Assembly: GCA_930367215.1 (NCBI GenBank)
Contig: OV884059.1
Span: forward strand, 33,719,882-33,783,881
Origin: Pollenia angustigena
Lineage: Eukaryota > Arthropoda > Insecta > Diptera > Polleniidae
Reading direction: 5' to 3'
DNA length: 64,000 bases
This document shows, piece after piece, positions 11,356-23,748 of this stretch (position 1 is the first letter of the stretch; every line of letters starts with the position of its first letter). The notes beneath the pieces are model-generated. The model saw nothing but the letters and a program-made list of their open reading frames with translations, made no database searches and was not told where the DNA came from. Both the position numbers and the translations under genes were made by a program.

Positions 11356-14300
11356 GCATGTATACAAAAATGACGTTAAGATACAAGAAGGCTATGTAGG
11401 GGAGTTTTAATTCTTTTACCTCTAAGTAATCTGGCACTCGATAAGATATCGTGGAGTCTTCGAATAAATATGTTTAAGTAATAGTAAGAGTACACGAACA
11501 TTTAAGAGATTGTCAAAAGAAATTGTCATTGGCAACCGCAATTAAGCACAGCTCACGTGGGTCCAGTAATTAGTTCCCGCTGTGCTACCATGTTACACCA
11601 TTTCCCAAGAGTTCTATGTTACCTGACTATTGATTCAATGAGGGAATAGATGCTGTTCACTTCAATGTCAGAGAGACAGGTTTTGTCCCCAAGGGTTCTT
11701 CGACCAAACAGTTTAATGGTGTTTTCTTTTCTGACAATAATGTTCCATATATGCTACCATTCTTGCGGGTTTTTGTTCCATTCTAAAAATATACGCAAAA
11801 ATGTGAGAAGTTGTCGTTTTCCTTTCTAAACATGTTGCAACAATAAATGGCAAATGTGTTCCATTTCTTACCCGCAGTTATAACTGAGTGTGAGATAATA
11901 CCCTTTTTGCATCTGCGTAAAGTACTTTTTTATGCAAGCAAGTATTTTTTGTCTTGTGTTTGCGGACAATTTGCGTTATATTGTGATTTTTAGTTATACT
12001 TGTGATGGATATAAAAACTTTTTGTTTTTCGTTTGTTTTACTTTTATTATATTTTTTTTGTCGCAAAATTTTTAACAACAGCTGACATTAATTATTGAAA
12101 ATCAGTGCTGTTAACGCTTATTGGAATTGTAAGAAAATTTAATGTTGAAAATTGCTACAAGCGTGATGAATGTCGCTTTTAGTACAAACTTTGTATTCAA
12201 TATTTAACACGCTAAATACTCATTAGTGTTGAGTGTAAAACGTAGCTATTATTTTGTTCCATTGTAATATAGAAAAATGTATCACTTTGTAAGGGTTTGT
12301 GTATCCTAATAAATATGTTACACAACTATAATGCATCATTATTTTTTAGAAAAGAAAACACCATAAGTCTTAGGTCTCCAAATGCCGGGAAATGACAGAG
12401 ATAATGTTCTGTTCTCCTTGTCGGCGCAACTTAGGCTTAGAAGTGAGCCCCAACCTTTGGGCGTGTTTCTCAACTGGCTAATGGCCAGTTATATCAACAA
12501 TTAAGTTTCTACGGTGACCTTTTTTTATCTATGATTGGCAAGATTTTCCTGGTTTCCACGCATGTAGTTTCATCAAACCACCTTTGACTGGCAATGAGAT
12601 GAAACTTGTGTAAAATAAGTTGCTAACTTCTTGGGAGCGTTAAATCTAACCTTAACTTGGCCTGAATGACACTGCATAAATCCCCAGAATATGGACTCTA
12701 CTAAGATTATTTTAATTGTTAGAAAGCAATTGGACAAAATAGTTTAAATTACCTACATAAATGTCAATAATTATTAAAAATATTCGTTCTAAGTAACGAT
12801 CGAATTCAGAAGTTGCAATCCAGATTATTATGGTTTTTTTAATTAATATTTGTAACAAAAATGGCAGTGGCAGCCCTTTACCAAAATAACTTCTTGGCTG
12901 ACTGGTTAAATGAATAGGTTTTGGGCCTGAAGCTGTCTGTCCCAACTGTTTAATACTTACATGAATAAATGTTAAAGATGCTGAGTTGACAGAAGGTTTT
13001 TTAATTGTTCTTGTTGTTTGTTTGCTTATTTTCTCTTTTCATTGGTTATTAAATACATATGAGAGCTGTTGGTGCGGTAGTAGTAACTGATTTGCTGTTG
13101 TAGTATTAGTAAGAATTCCAGGTAATTTTAATTTTAACTTGTATAAAACGGTGATTCAGCATTGAACACTGTTTGCAACATCATTTAGAAAAAACAAATC
13201 GAGAGTGTGTGACTTTATTTTGGTTGGTAAAATCTGATGAGTAATCAAATTTCTGAATCAAACTAAAACACTTGTTGCTTTTATATTTTTTTTTTATTTA
13301 TTTAGGTATTTATAATTTTGTTATTTTGTCATCATTCACAAAGTTTGTTTTTGTTTATTATTGTTGGGTTTGTTTGTTGGAATATTTATTTGATCGTTTG
13401 TTTGTTTGTTTACCTTTGCAATATGGCAAAGAAATCGGGAGATAGAGAGAGAAGAAGAGTTAGAATTTTTTTCGGTTGTTGTTGTTTTTTATGAGATTTC
13501 ACTACTAAATGAATTATTGGTTTTTATCTGTTTGTTTGTATTTTTGATAGGAAGGTATAATGAAAATATTTCGTTATCTGTTTTTAATTTTTAAGTTTTT
13601 TTTTTGTAGGTATAAAAAGTTTTTAAAACTGTAATTGTGTAAACTATTCAGGGATGTTTGTGTTAGTAACACTAATATAATTATCGTAAAATTCGCGCAA
13701 AAGTCGAGTTAAAACAAAATAAAATAAACATAAAGCAAAAAATCGCCAACTTAAAATTTCCATAATTTATTCTAAGCACACACGCTCACAAACGACTACA
13801 CACAGATACACAACAGTGGAGCACCAAAAGCAATAAAAAACGCTTTCAAGTTGCCAAAACTACATAAATAAAAATGCGAACAGACCAGACTTATAGGAAA
13901 ATAATTTTTTTTCTTATTTTTGCTTAATTTGCAAGACTTTTATGTTATTCTCATATACCTATTTTTAATTAAATGGAAATGTAGTGTTTACGTTATGTAA
14001 ATACCTATCTTATCGTAACAAATTAAATAGTTGTTGTAATAATTCAAAACTGACCGATAGACATTTTTTCATTTAGAATTTGTTTTGGTTTTTTTATATT
14101 TACTTTAAACGATAAGCAACTTATTAAGTTTGGCCACCAATAACAGATACGCATACGTAATATGTACGAACAGTGGACAAATGTTTAAAACTTTGAAACA
14201 CTAACACAATTACGTTAAAAAAGACACACACACAGCGTAAAGACAGACGATCTTAACAAAAAATGTTTAAACTTCGATCCGATTTTATTGGTTTAAATGG

Positions 14301-14840
14301 TTTGCAGTTGTCGCCGTTTGTTTGCGGTTCTGACTCTGTTGATCGTTTATCAACGAATGCTTTAGAAACTTATTGGAGAGTCCATATGAAGCCCATTTAA
14401 TATTATAATACGACGTAAAATTAAAAAAAATACATATAAACAATAAAATATTATAAGCGGGCGTTTTACCATTATATTTAACTTCGCGCCTAATAAACAA
14501 ACGTGCGCTCGCTCTATCTGTTCGCTCTTGCGTCTGCAATAATCAAGTTGAAAACTTCGTCATTTCAGATGAGTGTTTTTGTTGTTTTTGTTCTTGTTTT
14601 ATATCTGTGTGTTTTTTTAACTGTGTTTTTTACTCATTTATAAATCAAAATGATCTGTGGTGTGTGAGTACTTCTGTCATCACTCATAATCAGTTTTCAT
14701 TAAAAAAAAAAAACACTTGCTGGAATTGATGCGACAAGCGGCAAGAGAAGTTTTTGAAGAACGAAAATTTATTTTTTTTAGTAGAGGACTTAAATGTCGA
14801 AGGGCCGGCAACGACCCCATTACCCTCTAAAGTATTTTAT
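11356..14840. other. about 3.5 kb without recognisable genes or element ends
   Basis: Low-complexity, T-rich stretches (such as TTTG repeats near 13380-13415) and CA-rich runs near 13790-13815 are present. The minus-strand frames at 11878-12078, 12712-12945 and 14285-14539 have no motifs and poor amino-acid composition. It could be unique intronic or intergenic DNA. Confidence 0.4.
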
Positions 14841-14849
14841 CTACAGTAC

Positions 14850-15400
14850 CTATGCTATGCCGAATCTTATATACCCTTCACAATGGTACGATAAGAGCAG
14901 ACGGGTATATAACCGTTCTTAAGATATAAAAAATCTATTTTGTGCTACAAGCACTTCCCAATCTCGCCCACATTAATTCGAATGTTGTGTATTGATAACC
15001 AGTATGCTTGTTCCTTATTTGGAAACCTCGGCTCTTGCTGTTCTCGGCAATTTTTATAAAGAGGTTGCGTATAAAACCCAGATATGTGTACCAAATTTGG
15101 AAAATATTTCTCTTACCGTTCTTAAGATATAGAAATAAACTATTTTGTGCCACGCCCACTTCTCCAATGTGTATTGATAACCGAGATGTCAGTATCTAAT
15201 TTGGAAACTGACTCTTTTCGTTCTCCATATATGAAGAAACTTATAACGTGTTTGTATGGGAAGTGCCACGCCCTCTTCTCTAATCGAAGCCATTTTTGGG
15301 AGAGTTTGTAGTTTAGTAATCGAGATGCTTGCAGCTAATTTGAAAACTTTGGCTCTTGCCATTCTTCAGATATACGGAAAAAGAAATAAAAAATAAACAA
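14850..15400. repeat. dispersed repeat A (GCCACGCCC-type), first copy
   Basis: The region carries repeated phrases such as TATATACCCTTCAC, CACGCCCACTTCTCCAAT and TTTGGAAA...GCTCTT. The same phrases recur at 17820-18180, 34480-35320 and 35573-35720. This looks like a degraded dipteran interspersed repeat; its class is not determined. Confidence 0.5.
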
Positions 15401-16216
15401 CAAAAGGACGTTTAAATAATTCGATGGTTTTGGTGGTCATGTTCAATCGTCCCGGTAGGGGTTACCTCATTGATTTTTTAAACAAAAATGCATAAATCAT
15501 ACGCATTTTATGTTGTGTGTATATGTGGGAACTGTAACTGCAGGTCATGCTTCGTTCTTTCCAAAGAAATATCGACGATGATTTTTTTGATTTGTAACCA
15601 ACACTAAACAGTACAAAAGTGTCTGATTTAAATATCTTTGATTGTTTTACTACATATTCGGCAAATATTTCTTGTATATATTAATCATTAAGGTGTGCCT
15701 TATTCGACCAATAAGCGAACACACGACGCAAAATCTTAGTTTAAACATATGTAATCATTCTTGCTCAAAAAGTATATGTCCTTAACTATGAAGTACAATT
15801 TTGAAAGTTATACCGCCTAAGGCAGTGGCTGTATAATCACTTCACGTTTCCTTGACCCCCATTCATAAATAATGCTCTTAATAATAAGCAATCATTTTTT
15901 AATAAGGGTGTTCATCTTATTTACTTTTTTGGTATATTTCTTAACAAATTGCCGGAAATTTCCAGGAATGAAAACAAGTAAATTTTACTAGTTTAACCCA
16001 GTACGCTTCGCTACCCTCAATAAAATAAAATACATTTTTTAATAGAGATCTCGTGCATTGTTAATGAAGCTATTTGTATCAAGTTTGAGTACTCCTATTG
16101 TAACCATTCTCCAGTTATACATAAATGTATTTTGACTTTGTATTGATGGTGCCCGCCTACGTCTGCAATATAGCCCACTTTGGGACATATGTTGTTCATT
16201 TATAACCAAGCTGGGT
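15401..16216. other. no gene recognised
   Basis: A possible further dispersed repeat begins at about 15985 (CCCAGTACGCTTCGCTACCC). Nothing coding is seen. Confidence 0.35.
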
Positions 16217-16345
16217 GCCCCGGTAGGCTAGTTGGTAGTCAGCTAGTCTATCAGTGCGGGGGTCGCGGGTTCGATTCCCGCCAGAAACTCTGGTCTGTTT
16301 CACTACAACGGGCTGAGGGTCTACGTTGGCGGCATGACATAACCC
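16217..16345 (+). repeat. tRNA-derived SINE, copy 1
   Basis: It begins GCCCCGGTAG. A D-arm/A-box-like GCTAGTTGGTAGTCAGCTAG and a B box GGGTTCGATTCCC (about 16268-16280) follow. The same head occurs at 55541-55612. The acceptor arms do not pair, so it is not a functional tRNA gene but a pol III-type repeat. Confidence 0.6.
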
Positions 16346-17490
16346 CCCCAAAAAATAATTGTAATAACCCCCCAAATCGTGGGGCCTTATTTCATATGCA
16401 ATAAAGCCCCAATTTTGAAAATGAAATTAGCCCCCAACGAAATGAAATAACGCCCCAAACATAAATGAAATAATTGGCGGTGCGAAAAATATGGCCCCCC
16501 AGGAAATATGGCCCCAAAAGTAAAATGAAAAACGGCCCCAAAATTTTACATGAGACACAACAACACGCAATTTTGGCGCAAGTTTTTTGTTTTTTTGGGG
16601 TTATTTTTCATATTTTCTTTAGGGTGTTTTTGCATTTTAAGTGGAATGAAAAATGACCGCAATATCAAGGAATGAAAAATGGCCCCAAATATAATCACAA
16701 TTTTTACTTTGGGGCTATTTTTCGTCTACTAATAAAAAATGCAAATTTTAAGAAATGAAAAATTACCCCAAACATTTTTACACAAATTTTATAAAATTCT
16801 ATGTAAAGGTTTCTAGGGATAGTATAAAAAACCCGATTTCTTATACCAACGTAGAGAAAATTCTTGCCGGTTATGTAGAGATGCTTTAGTTAGCGAAGCC
16901 GGTTTCTGTTATACCATAGAGGAAAGAATCATTCAGCACGGCCGAAGGCCGGCTATTAAAAGAAGCTTTACTGAGCGAAGCCAGAGTTCGTTATACCATA
17001 GAAAAGAAAATCCTTGCGCCCGGCCGAAGGCCGGATATGTAGTGAAGCTTTAGTGAGCGAAGCCAGTGTTCGTTATACCAAAGAGAAGAAAATCTTTTCA
17101 CCCGGCCGAAGGCCGAAGCCAGTATTCGTAATACCATAGAAGAGAAAATCCTTGCGCCAGGCCGCAGGCCGTCTATAACGTGAAGCTTTAGTAAGCAAAG
17201 CCAGTTTTCGTTATACCATAGAGAAAAAAAATCCTTGCGCATGGCCGAAAGCCCAACCATGCTATCAATCGTACGATTTTTAAAACCAAAACTGTATAAT
17301 TATCCGGACTTTGAAATCGGGATTCTAAATTTGTGATTTTTTGTTTCGGGTATATGAACTCCACCGAAAATGTTAAATGTAACTTTCTTCGTGTTCTTTT
17401 TTGGGGTTAAAATTCATTATAAATTTTGAGGTGATTTTTCATAATGAAGAATAACCACAAATTTAGGGTCATATTTCATTTAATTTTTAA
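16346..17490. repeat. C/G-run repeat block surrounding a minisatellite
   Basis: On the left (16346-16790) the words AAATGAAA and GGCCCCAAA alternate many times. On the right (17395-17490) related complementary words occur (TTTTTGGGGTT, ATTTTTCAT). This may be one element with subterminal repeats, but clean termini and a TSD were not found. Confidence 0.45.
16840..17260. repeat. minisatellite of about 75-bp units with a GGCCGAAGGCC hairpin
   Basis: Five to six imperfect units occur, each containing GTTATACCATAGAGAA, an AATCCTTGCG segment, the hairpin CCGGCCGAAGGCCGG or a variant, GAAGCTTTAGT and GCGAAGCCAG. The minus-strand frame at 16991-17260 is a translation of the array, not a gene. A single related unit sits inside the MITE at 5701-6326. 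Confidence 0.8.
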
Positions 17491-17499
17491 GGTTGGATG

Positions 17500-17811
17500 C
17501 AGGGTGAAATAAACAGGTGGCAGCACTACGCCAGACGACGATTTTTTGCTCTTGCATTGTTTGTCTAGGTTTATGTCAAAGTTTTGTTTATGTTTACAAA
17601 AAGTCCATTGATAATTTTAAATTAAAATAAATTAGATATTGACCATAATTAAAGAAAAATTGGCTTTAAAATTTATTTATTTCATCACGTTCAGCGGTAC
17701 GCTTTGATTTTTGTTTAAAGTATTTTTTGACGTAAACGGTGATATAATTTCCATTTTTGTTGTAATGTTGTATTTGTTGCCGTAACGATGCCACCTGCTT
17801 ATTCCACCATG
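17500..17811. mobile_element. 312-bp hAT-type MITE with perfect 8-bp TSD
   Basis: The ends are CAGGGTGAAATAAACAGGTG and, in complement, CATGGTGGAATAAGCAGGTG. Both flanks are GTTGGATG (17492-17499 and 17812-17819). There is no coding sequence. Confidence 0.87.
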
Positions 17812-17819
17812 GTTGGATG

Positions 17820-18180
17820 TTGAATATTGCTAACCAAGATGCTTTCTGCTAATTTGAAACTTTTACATTTTCCGTTCTCCAGATATGGCCATTTTTAAGA
17901 GAGGTTGAGCGTTAATAAGCCAGCTATTTACCAAATATAGACGATTTTTCTCTTACCGCCCTTTAGATATTTACAAATCTATTTTGTATCACGCCCACTT
18001 CTCCAATCCCGCCCAATCTTGTATGATATTGTAAATTGATAGCCAAGATGCTTGTTCCTTATTTGGAAACGTAGGTTTTTGCCGTTCTAAAGAAAAAATA
18101 AATCTATAATATCTTTGTGTAGGAGGTGCCACGCCCACTTCTCCACTCCAAGAAGCTTGTACCAAAAAATAAAAATACAT
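17820..18180. repeat. dispersed repeat A, second copy
   Basis: Shares GATATTTACAAATCTATTTTG, CACGCCCACTTCTCCAAT and CAAGATGCTTGTTCCTTATT with the copy at 14850-15400. Confidence 0.5.
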
Positions 18181-20295
18181 ACATTCATTTATATTTACAT
18201 ATGCATATATACATTAGAGCTACTCAAGTTGTATGGAAGCAAAATTCGTGCTCGATGTACCCTCCTAAAAATGAACCTTGGCCTTTTTTAAGATGACATT
18301 TTAAATATTTCGGCTCCAGGGTTGACCTCTCGTAAGCTGGACCAGTTTGAAAAAGGGTCTATTTTTGCATGTTTTGTTAATTTAAGAATCTATTTCCTTA
18401 CCAACATATACAAGTTGGTTATCGTTAGAAAGGTTTTTTTAAGGTGCGTCCAACTGTATATAAAATTTGTCCAAGGACGATCATCCATGTCCTTTTTTAA
18501 GGATTTTCTGTAAAAAAAACCGGTTTTTGAATTTTTTGTTCTGGGTTGTTTGTAATAAAAGTGCCAAATTAACATATATTAATCTTTAGTCGATTTAATT
18601 AAATACGTGTCTCAGTTTGTTTTGAAATTCGTGCTAGTTCACGTTTTGACAAAAATGCAATGGGGTGGTAACCCTTCGTTTTAAATAGGGCAATATGGGT
18701 ATCAGTTTTATCTTTCGCCAAGTATATCATCTTTGTATGTAAATAATTTTGATTTGTGCAAATTAGATGCATTTTACACGGTGCTCTGGAATATATATAA
18801 ATGCATTTTTTTAGTAACTCTAATATGATAGCGAATTTTGTTTCTAGATCATGTATGGATGAAACTAGGACTAAAGAAAGAAAAAAAGAAATGATCCCGT
18901 TTTTTTAAACAATTGCACACATTAATCAAAGAAATTTTTAATAAAATGGCAAAAACCAAGTTTGTGCAAAGAAATCATAAGATTCGAAGATATCGCTTGT
19001 CGTCGCAATTCTGTTTTCTTTTAAGTTTGAACAATTGTTCAATTGTTTTCACTATAATCTTCGTTGTTAGAAGGGCTAGATATTCGAACATTTAATTTAA
19101 GTAATTTAATTTACACTCCCAGTTGTACTGTAAACACAGTTTCTAATGTTTTTTGTTGTCGTTGATGTTAGATATGGTTTTGTTGGTAAAACCGAATTAA
19201 TATAGAACAAAAATCGCTTTTGCTGCTGTCGCAGTATTTATTTTAATACCAATAACAAAACATGATCAAAATCTAACACACACTCACACACACCTTACTC
19301 ATTCACACACCATTGCACTAAAGAGTAGAATAAAATTGAGTTGTGTCTCCCCTCTATTGCCGGACCAGAATAATATTCAACCGGCGATTTAGCAGAAGGA
19401 ACCAGCATAGTTTTACAAATCTCTCTAATACTCACGCTCACCATAATCAATTACAATGAAAATAAAAGTTTATTGTATATTTATATTTTTTTTCTTATTT
19501 TCAAATACTTTTATTTTCTTATTATTCTCATTTTAGTTCTCTACTCTATTTAGAGGTTGGTACCACAAATGACAATGCCTACTGTAGTTGGTTTTTGTTT
19601 TTAAATATAAATTCGTTACAAAAAAAGATCATTAATCACACATAAAACAATAATAATATAAATTACTTTACAAATTTATTGTACCCAATAAGCAATGTAT
19701 GGGCACGCTGAATCCAGTGGTCCTAACCGTTTTTTTTTTTTTTGTATAGCTCTTGTTTTTGAGATATGTACAGTGTGAAGCATAAATCAAGGTACCTCTT
19801 TTGAAATAAAACAATATCTAAAATTTTTTTAAAAACAAGTAAGAAAGTTTGTTTTATTTCATCCTATTTTGTAAAATTATTCATATACTACAGTACAGCA
19901 AAGTTATGCACTCTTATTCTAAGAAACAAACATAAAATAGCCTTAAGTACCTGGCAACTCCATAATTTTGCACAGCAAAAGTCTTCCCAACAGACCAAAA
20001 CAAAGCAAAATTTAAATGAGTTGTAGAATAAACTTATCATAAGAGGCATGACAACCATTATGATTGCAAATGACTTATTCTCGCCATAGTTTTGTAAGTG
20101 TTTCTGAGAATGATATCCCGTTATTTGATGTGTGCATAAATTTCGTATAATAAGTTAAAGTTTTCAGTCTTTGTGTTTTGTTTAAAGAGTGAAGTGCCTT
20201 AAAGTGTTTTAAACAGTGCCCAATTTAAAAATAGAAGTAAAGTATTTCATATATTGTATGCATTAACATATTCATTAACTTTTTCATTTTTACAG
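18181..20295. other. about 2.1 kb with no supported gene
   Basis: The open frames at 18322-18513 and 18913-19095 are short and lack motifs. A partial copy of dispersed repeat B is visible at about 19700-19730 (GGGCACGCTGAATCCAGTGG). Confidence 0.35.
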
Positions 20296-20400
20296 ATTCT
20301 GCAATTTCTATTGGAGTGGGAGAGGACGAATTTGTGAAAAGCACAAAATCTTTCTTTCAGTTTGCCAAAAACAGACAAGATTCCCGCAAGAAATATGTGG
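20296..20400 (+). CDS. candidate internal exon of an unidentified host gene
   Basis: A 105-bp segment is bounded by a good acceptor (a pyrimidine-rich tract ending TTTTTACAG at 20295) and a donor (GTAAAC at 20401). The third frame is open throughout and reads SAISIGVGEDEFVKSTKSFF then QFAKNRQDSRKKYV, a plausible soluble, charged protein segment unlike the low-complexity frames around it. 105 bp is a multiple of three, so the exon would leave the frame unchanged. The second frame is also open, so the reading frame is not certain. I do not recognise the protein. It is the only segment in the window that looks like host coding sequence; if real, the surrounding TE-filled DNA would be its introns. 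Confidence 0.42.
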
Positions 20401-21575
20401 GTAAACAAAACAAAAACAATAATTAAATATATTTTGTAAAATAATAAAACAACTATGTATAATTCTAATAAATAATATCACTACTGTAGTTCAGTGTGCA
20501 AATATTATTTGGTTATATTTTTAATAATTGTTAACATGATTAGAAAAGTATTTTTCTGTAAGCTTATTCTATAATTAGAATTCTTAGCTTATATTATATT
20601 ACAGGCAAGTAATATTATCGCAAGGGTTTAGTTTTCATTATTAAACAATTGTTAATAAGCCTTTTATAATAGTAATCACAACACTTTTCTAAGCTTAAGG
20701 CTTATGTTAGTAAGCTTGCTTTCTATATCGTTTGGTTTGTTGGGTTGGTACTAAATTGATCTATGTCTGTGTTCCTACGGCTCATGTGTTATTGACAAGA
20801 TTGCTACTTTATAGACGAGAGGGACGAGGGGAATAGAAACGAGTACACAGATGCATGTACTGTCTTAACGTTTTGCTTTCTTATTCGTTGTTTAATTTTG
20901 TTTTCAATATCAAATAAAACAAAATAAAAAACATGTCGTCAACATGACATGATTCATTTGAACGCCAAGAAGATATTTACACCGCGCATAGTCCGGAATT
21001 GAAATCGGCCAGATGGGTACACAAATGGCTGAGATATCAGACATAAATTATGAATGTCTCTTATTTCTACACATAAATCTTTAATAATTTGTTTTTGTAG
21101 TGAAAATAACAAAATCGTTCTATAAAGGAACTAGTTATAGACAAATAACAACCTTATTCTACCAGAAAGCATGGTTTTACAAATAAAAACAATGCACGAA
21201 TTTCGCAACCGTTGTGCAGTGAATACAGTTACCATGCTATAATGAACTCAAAGCATTGTCTACAGAAAAGTTGTAGTTTTTGTGTTGCATTGCAATACTG
21301 TGTTTATGAAGTCAGCCAATATCTCAATCCGAAATGAATTTCTAAAGAATAATACTATGACAATCTTTCTGCTATACATTCTTCTACTATTCTTTGAAAT
21401 ACAAATTCCCATAGTTCTTTCCGTCAATTCATTTTAACTGCAGGCCGTAAATAATTAGAACGATTTAATATTGAAATATTTAAAAAGCTTGACAATCAAG
21501 TCAATTCAAGCCCGCCTGGCAGGGATCAAATTTAAGAAATTCATTAAACCGCAATACTTTACTTAACTTTACTTA
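20401..21575. other. no gene recognised
   Basis: AT-rich sequence; no further exon with good splice sites was found after the 20296-20400 candidate. Confidence 0.35.
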
Positions 21576-21758
21576 AGGCTCAGTTAGCCGGGAGTAACAG
21601 TAACAGAAACCTTACCGTAAAAAAGTAAGACCTATCTATTTCTTACATATTGAGACGTTACATCTTACTGCTAACTGTAATCGTTCTAATTGCTTTACAT
21701 ACAACAAAATGAAACAGCTGATTTGCAAGGTTACTGTTACTCCCGGCTAACTGAGCCT
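21576..21758. mobile_element. 183-bp MITE with TTA target (PIF/Harbinger type)
   Basis: Inverted termini begin AGGCTCAGTTAGCCGGGAGT and extend for about 29 bp. TTA flanks both sides (21573-21575 and 21759-21761). A 3-bp TWA duplication is the known target of PIF/Harbinger transposases. Confidence 0.82.
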
Positions 21759-21761
21759 TTA

Positions 21762-22574
21762 GTCTGCTTTCACACGTTTCATCTTTTTTGTGTGAGAAAA
21801 GATAGAAGAAAGGGAATTGGTATTGAGGTGCGTGTACTCGGTCAGTGCGCTTTGTGTTTTTATTCGTTGGTATATGCACAACGATGCACACTGGTTCAAG
21901 AGCGGCATTAATTAATTTTTTTCATGTCTGCTGATCTACCTCTTTTTTCCACAGTTTGTAATAAACACTCTAATTATCATGTATCCAAAATATTAGGCTT
22001 ATAGCTTTGTTACTTTTTTGTCCAGAGACATTCAAAGTTGACCTAAGTGAATGCGTTTGAAATGGCCGTATAATATATGCTACTTTCTATCGCTTCATGC
22101 TTTTAAAATACTCTTGTAACAACACTACAAATTTTTTTTTTTTTACAATTGGATCTTATAAATTATATATATGCAAATAAAAAAAATTTTGGAAATTAAA
22201 AAAAAAAATCTTTTACTACTATAAATTGTCCAAAAATATTTATTTTCTCCAACTTCTATGGCTTGCATATATTGATCTCCAACGACTTCTAGCCTGAGAC
22301 TTATATCAAATTAAAGCTTGAAGTCTCAGCTAACAATACTCAAAAGTTCAGCTGCCCATTTTTGCCCCTAAGCAATTCCGGTGTAAAAAACTAAAAAAAT
22401 TAGGACAAATTTCATTCACAAGCATGGTATTGCGCAAAGGAATGGGCAAAAATATCAATATTTAAAAAAAATCGATAAATATCGCCGATATTTAAAAAAA
22501 AACATGGTGAATACCATAAAAAATTCAATGATCCAAATTTAAGTGACAAAAATATTGTTTAACAAGTATTGTTC
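21762..22574. other. no gene recognised
   Basis: Contains AT-rich sequence and imperfect AATATCG/CGATATT words at 22450-22490. It may belong to the 5' part of the Transib relic that follows, but this cannot be shown. Confidence 0.3.
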
Positions 22575-23215
22575 CTCTCAATTTGAAATGTATTGATGGC
22601 ACAAATGATTACTGGCGAAAAACAAGGCCATCTTCAACCACTTTTTGTAGGCCAATAAAATTTGAATTTAAAAAAAAACGGCAAATGTTATTTCTGAAGA
22701 AGTTGATAGAGTGCAAAATGAAATTAAAGATTTGAAAAAAACTGTTGTTAACATTTATGACAAAAGTTTTGAAATTTTACATACTCCTGTTTTAACCTTG
22801 ATTGATGGAAAAGTTTCGAATACAATCATACAAACATCAGGAATGGCTGTATGTTTTATATGTCAAGCTAAGCCAAGCGAAATGAACAATTTGGATGTAT
22901 TAAGGACAAACCCAGTTTCGGAAGAAGAGCTTCAGTTTGGAGTTTCCCTTTACATGCGAGAATAAAATTTATGGAGTGCATATTGCATATAGCATACAAC
23001 AAAAGTTTTTCAAAGTGGAGAGTAACAAAAGATACAAAACATGAAAGAGAAGTATCAAAAGCGGAAATCCAAAGGAATTTAAAATTGGTTCTAGGCATAA
23101 ATGTGGACATGGTTAAACAAGGAATGGGCTCAACGAACGAAGGCAATACCTCTAGACGATTGAAGATGTCATGCATATGTTACTTTCGAGAAGGATATAT
23201 TGGAATTTCCTGATG
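22575..23215 (+). pseudogene. Transib (RAG1-related) transposase relic
   Basis: Readable segments in order are NDYWRKTRPSSTTFCRPIKF (about 22595-22660); LTLIDGKVSNTIIQTSG, then a CxxC pair in VCFICQAKPSEMNNLD (22795-22890); and, after a frame change, MECILHIAYNKSFSKWRV and GMGSTNEGNTSRRL (22971-23170). In order and spacing these match the central part of Transib transposases. The CxxC segment and the 'GNTARR' segment are also the two stretches alignable with RAG1 (its CTLCDA and NGNFARK regions). Transib enzymes are DDE nucleases that cut by a hairpin route and make 5-bp duplications. Here N- and C-terminal parts, including the final catalytic Glu region, are missing or unreadable and at least two frame changes occur. 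A possible right end of the element is noted at 23742-23748. Confidence 0.72.
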
Positions 23216-23439
23216 AGGTAAAAAATTTGTTATGTTAGTAAAGGTACACCAATTACTTTGTTTTTAAAATTTTGTTTTAATATTTTCTTTTATTTATTTA
23301 CAGATACATATTTTCATTGAATATGGGCGTGACTGTTGCTGCATTTTATTTATATTTTAATCAAATAAAAAACACGAAAATTTAAACCTGTGTAGCTGTT
23401 TTAATCGATCTAGCTTTGCTAATAAGGAAAATATTGGAT

Positions 23440-23748
23440 TTTTTGTGGTCATTTTGTGTGAGAGGTATGCGTGGCGGTGCTCGGATTTTCTTCATATTTG
23501 CAGTATTATTTTATCACAACCAAATATTAGTCCATGCCGAAATTCAAGGCTCTGAACGAAAAATTGTGACTCTATAATGATTTTTAACTTTTGTGTTATA
23601 TGGGAAGTAGGCGTGGTTGTGCTCGGATTTTCTTCATTTTTACAGCATTTTTTTATCACAAGAAAATATTTGTCCGTACCGAAATTCAAGGCTCTACCAT
23701 GTTTCCTTATATTTAATGCCGCCAATCGTATGAAGCTGAACCACTGTG
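23440..23748. repeat. duplicated segment and possible right terminus of the Transib relic
   Basis: Two tandem copies of a roughly 110-bp segment (about 23470-23560 and 23590-23700) share GTGCTCGGATTTTCTTCAT and CCGAAATTCAAGGCTCT. The block ends CCACTGTG at 23748, the complement of the CACAGTGG heptamer type expected at a Transib end, followed by CGATG. No matching left end was found, so the terminus call is weak. Confidence 0.4.

Noticed and set aside
14285..14539. Minus-strand 84-codon frame as a host gene
   Set aside because: No motif, no splice or promoter support, low-complexity composition.
16217..16290. Functional tRNA gene
   Set aside because: A and B boxes are present but the acceptor arms do not pair and no anticodon arm of normal shape can be drawn.
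16180..16404. Forward open frame of 74 codons
   Set aside because: It is a translation of the tRNA-derived SINE head and the C-rich repeat beside it.
16991..17260. Minus-strand 89-codon frame with internal repeats
   Set aside because: The repeated peptide comes from the 75-bp minisatellite units; an array with unit length divisible by three stays open by chance.
16840..17260. CRISPR-like array
   Set aside because: The repeats are imperfect and contiguous with no unique spacers, and the DNA is eukaryotic.
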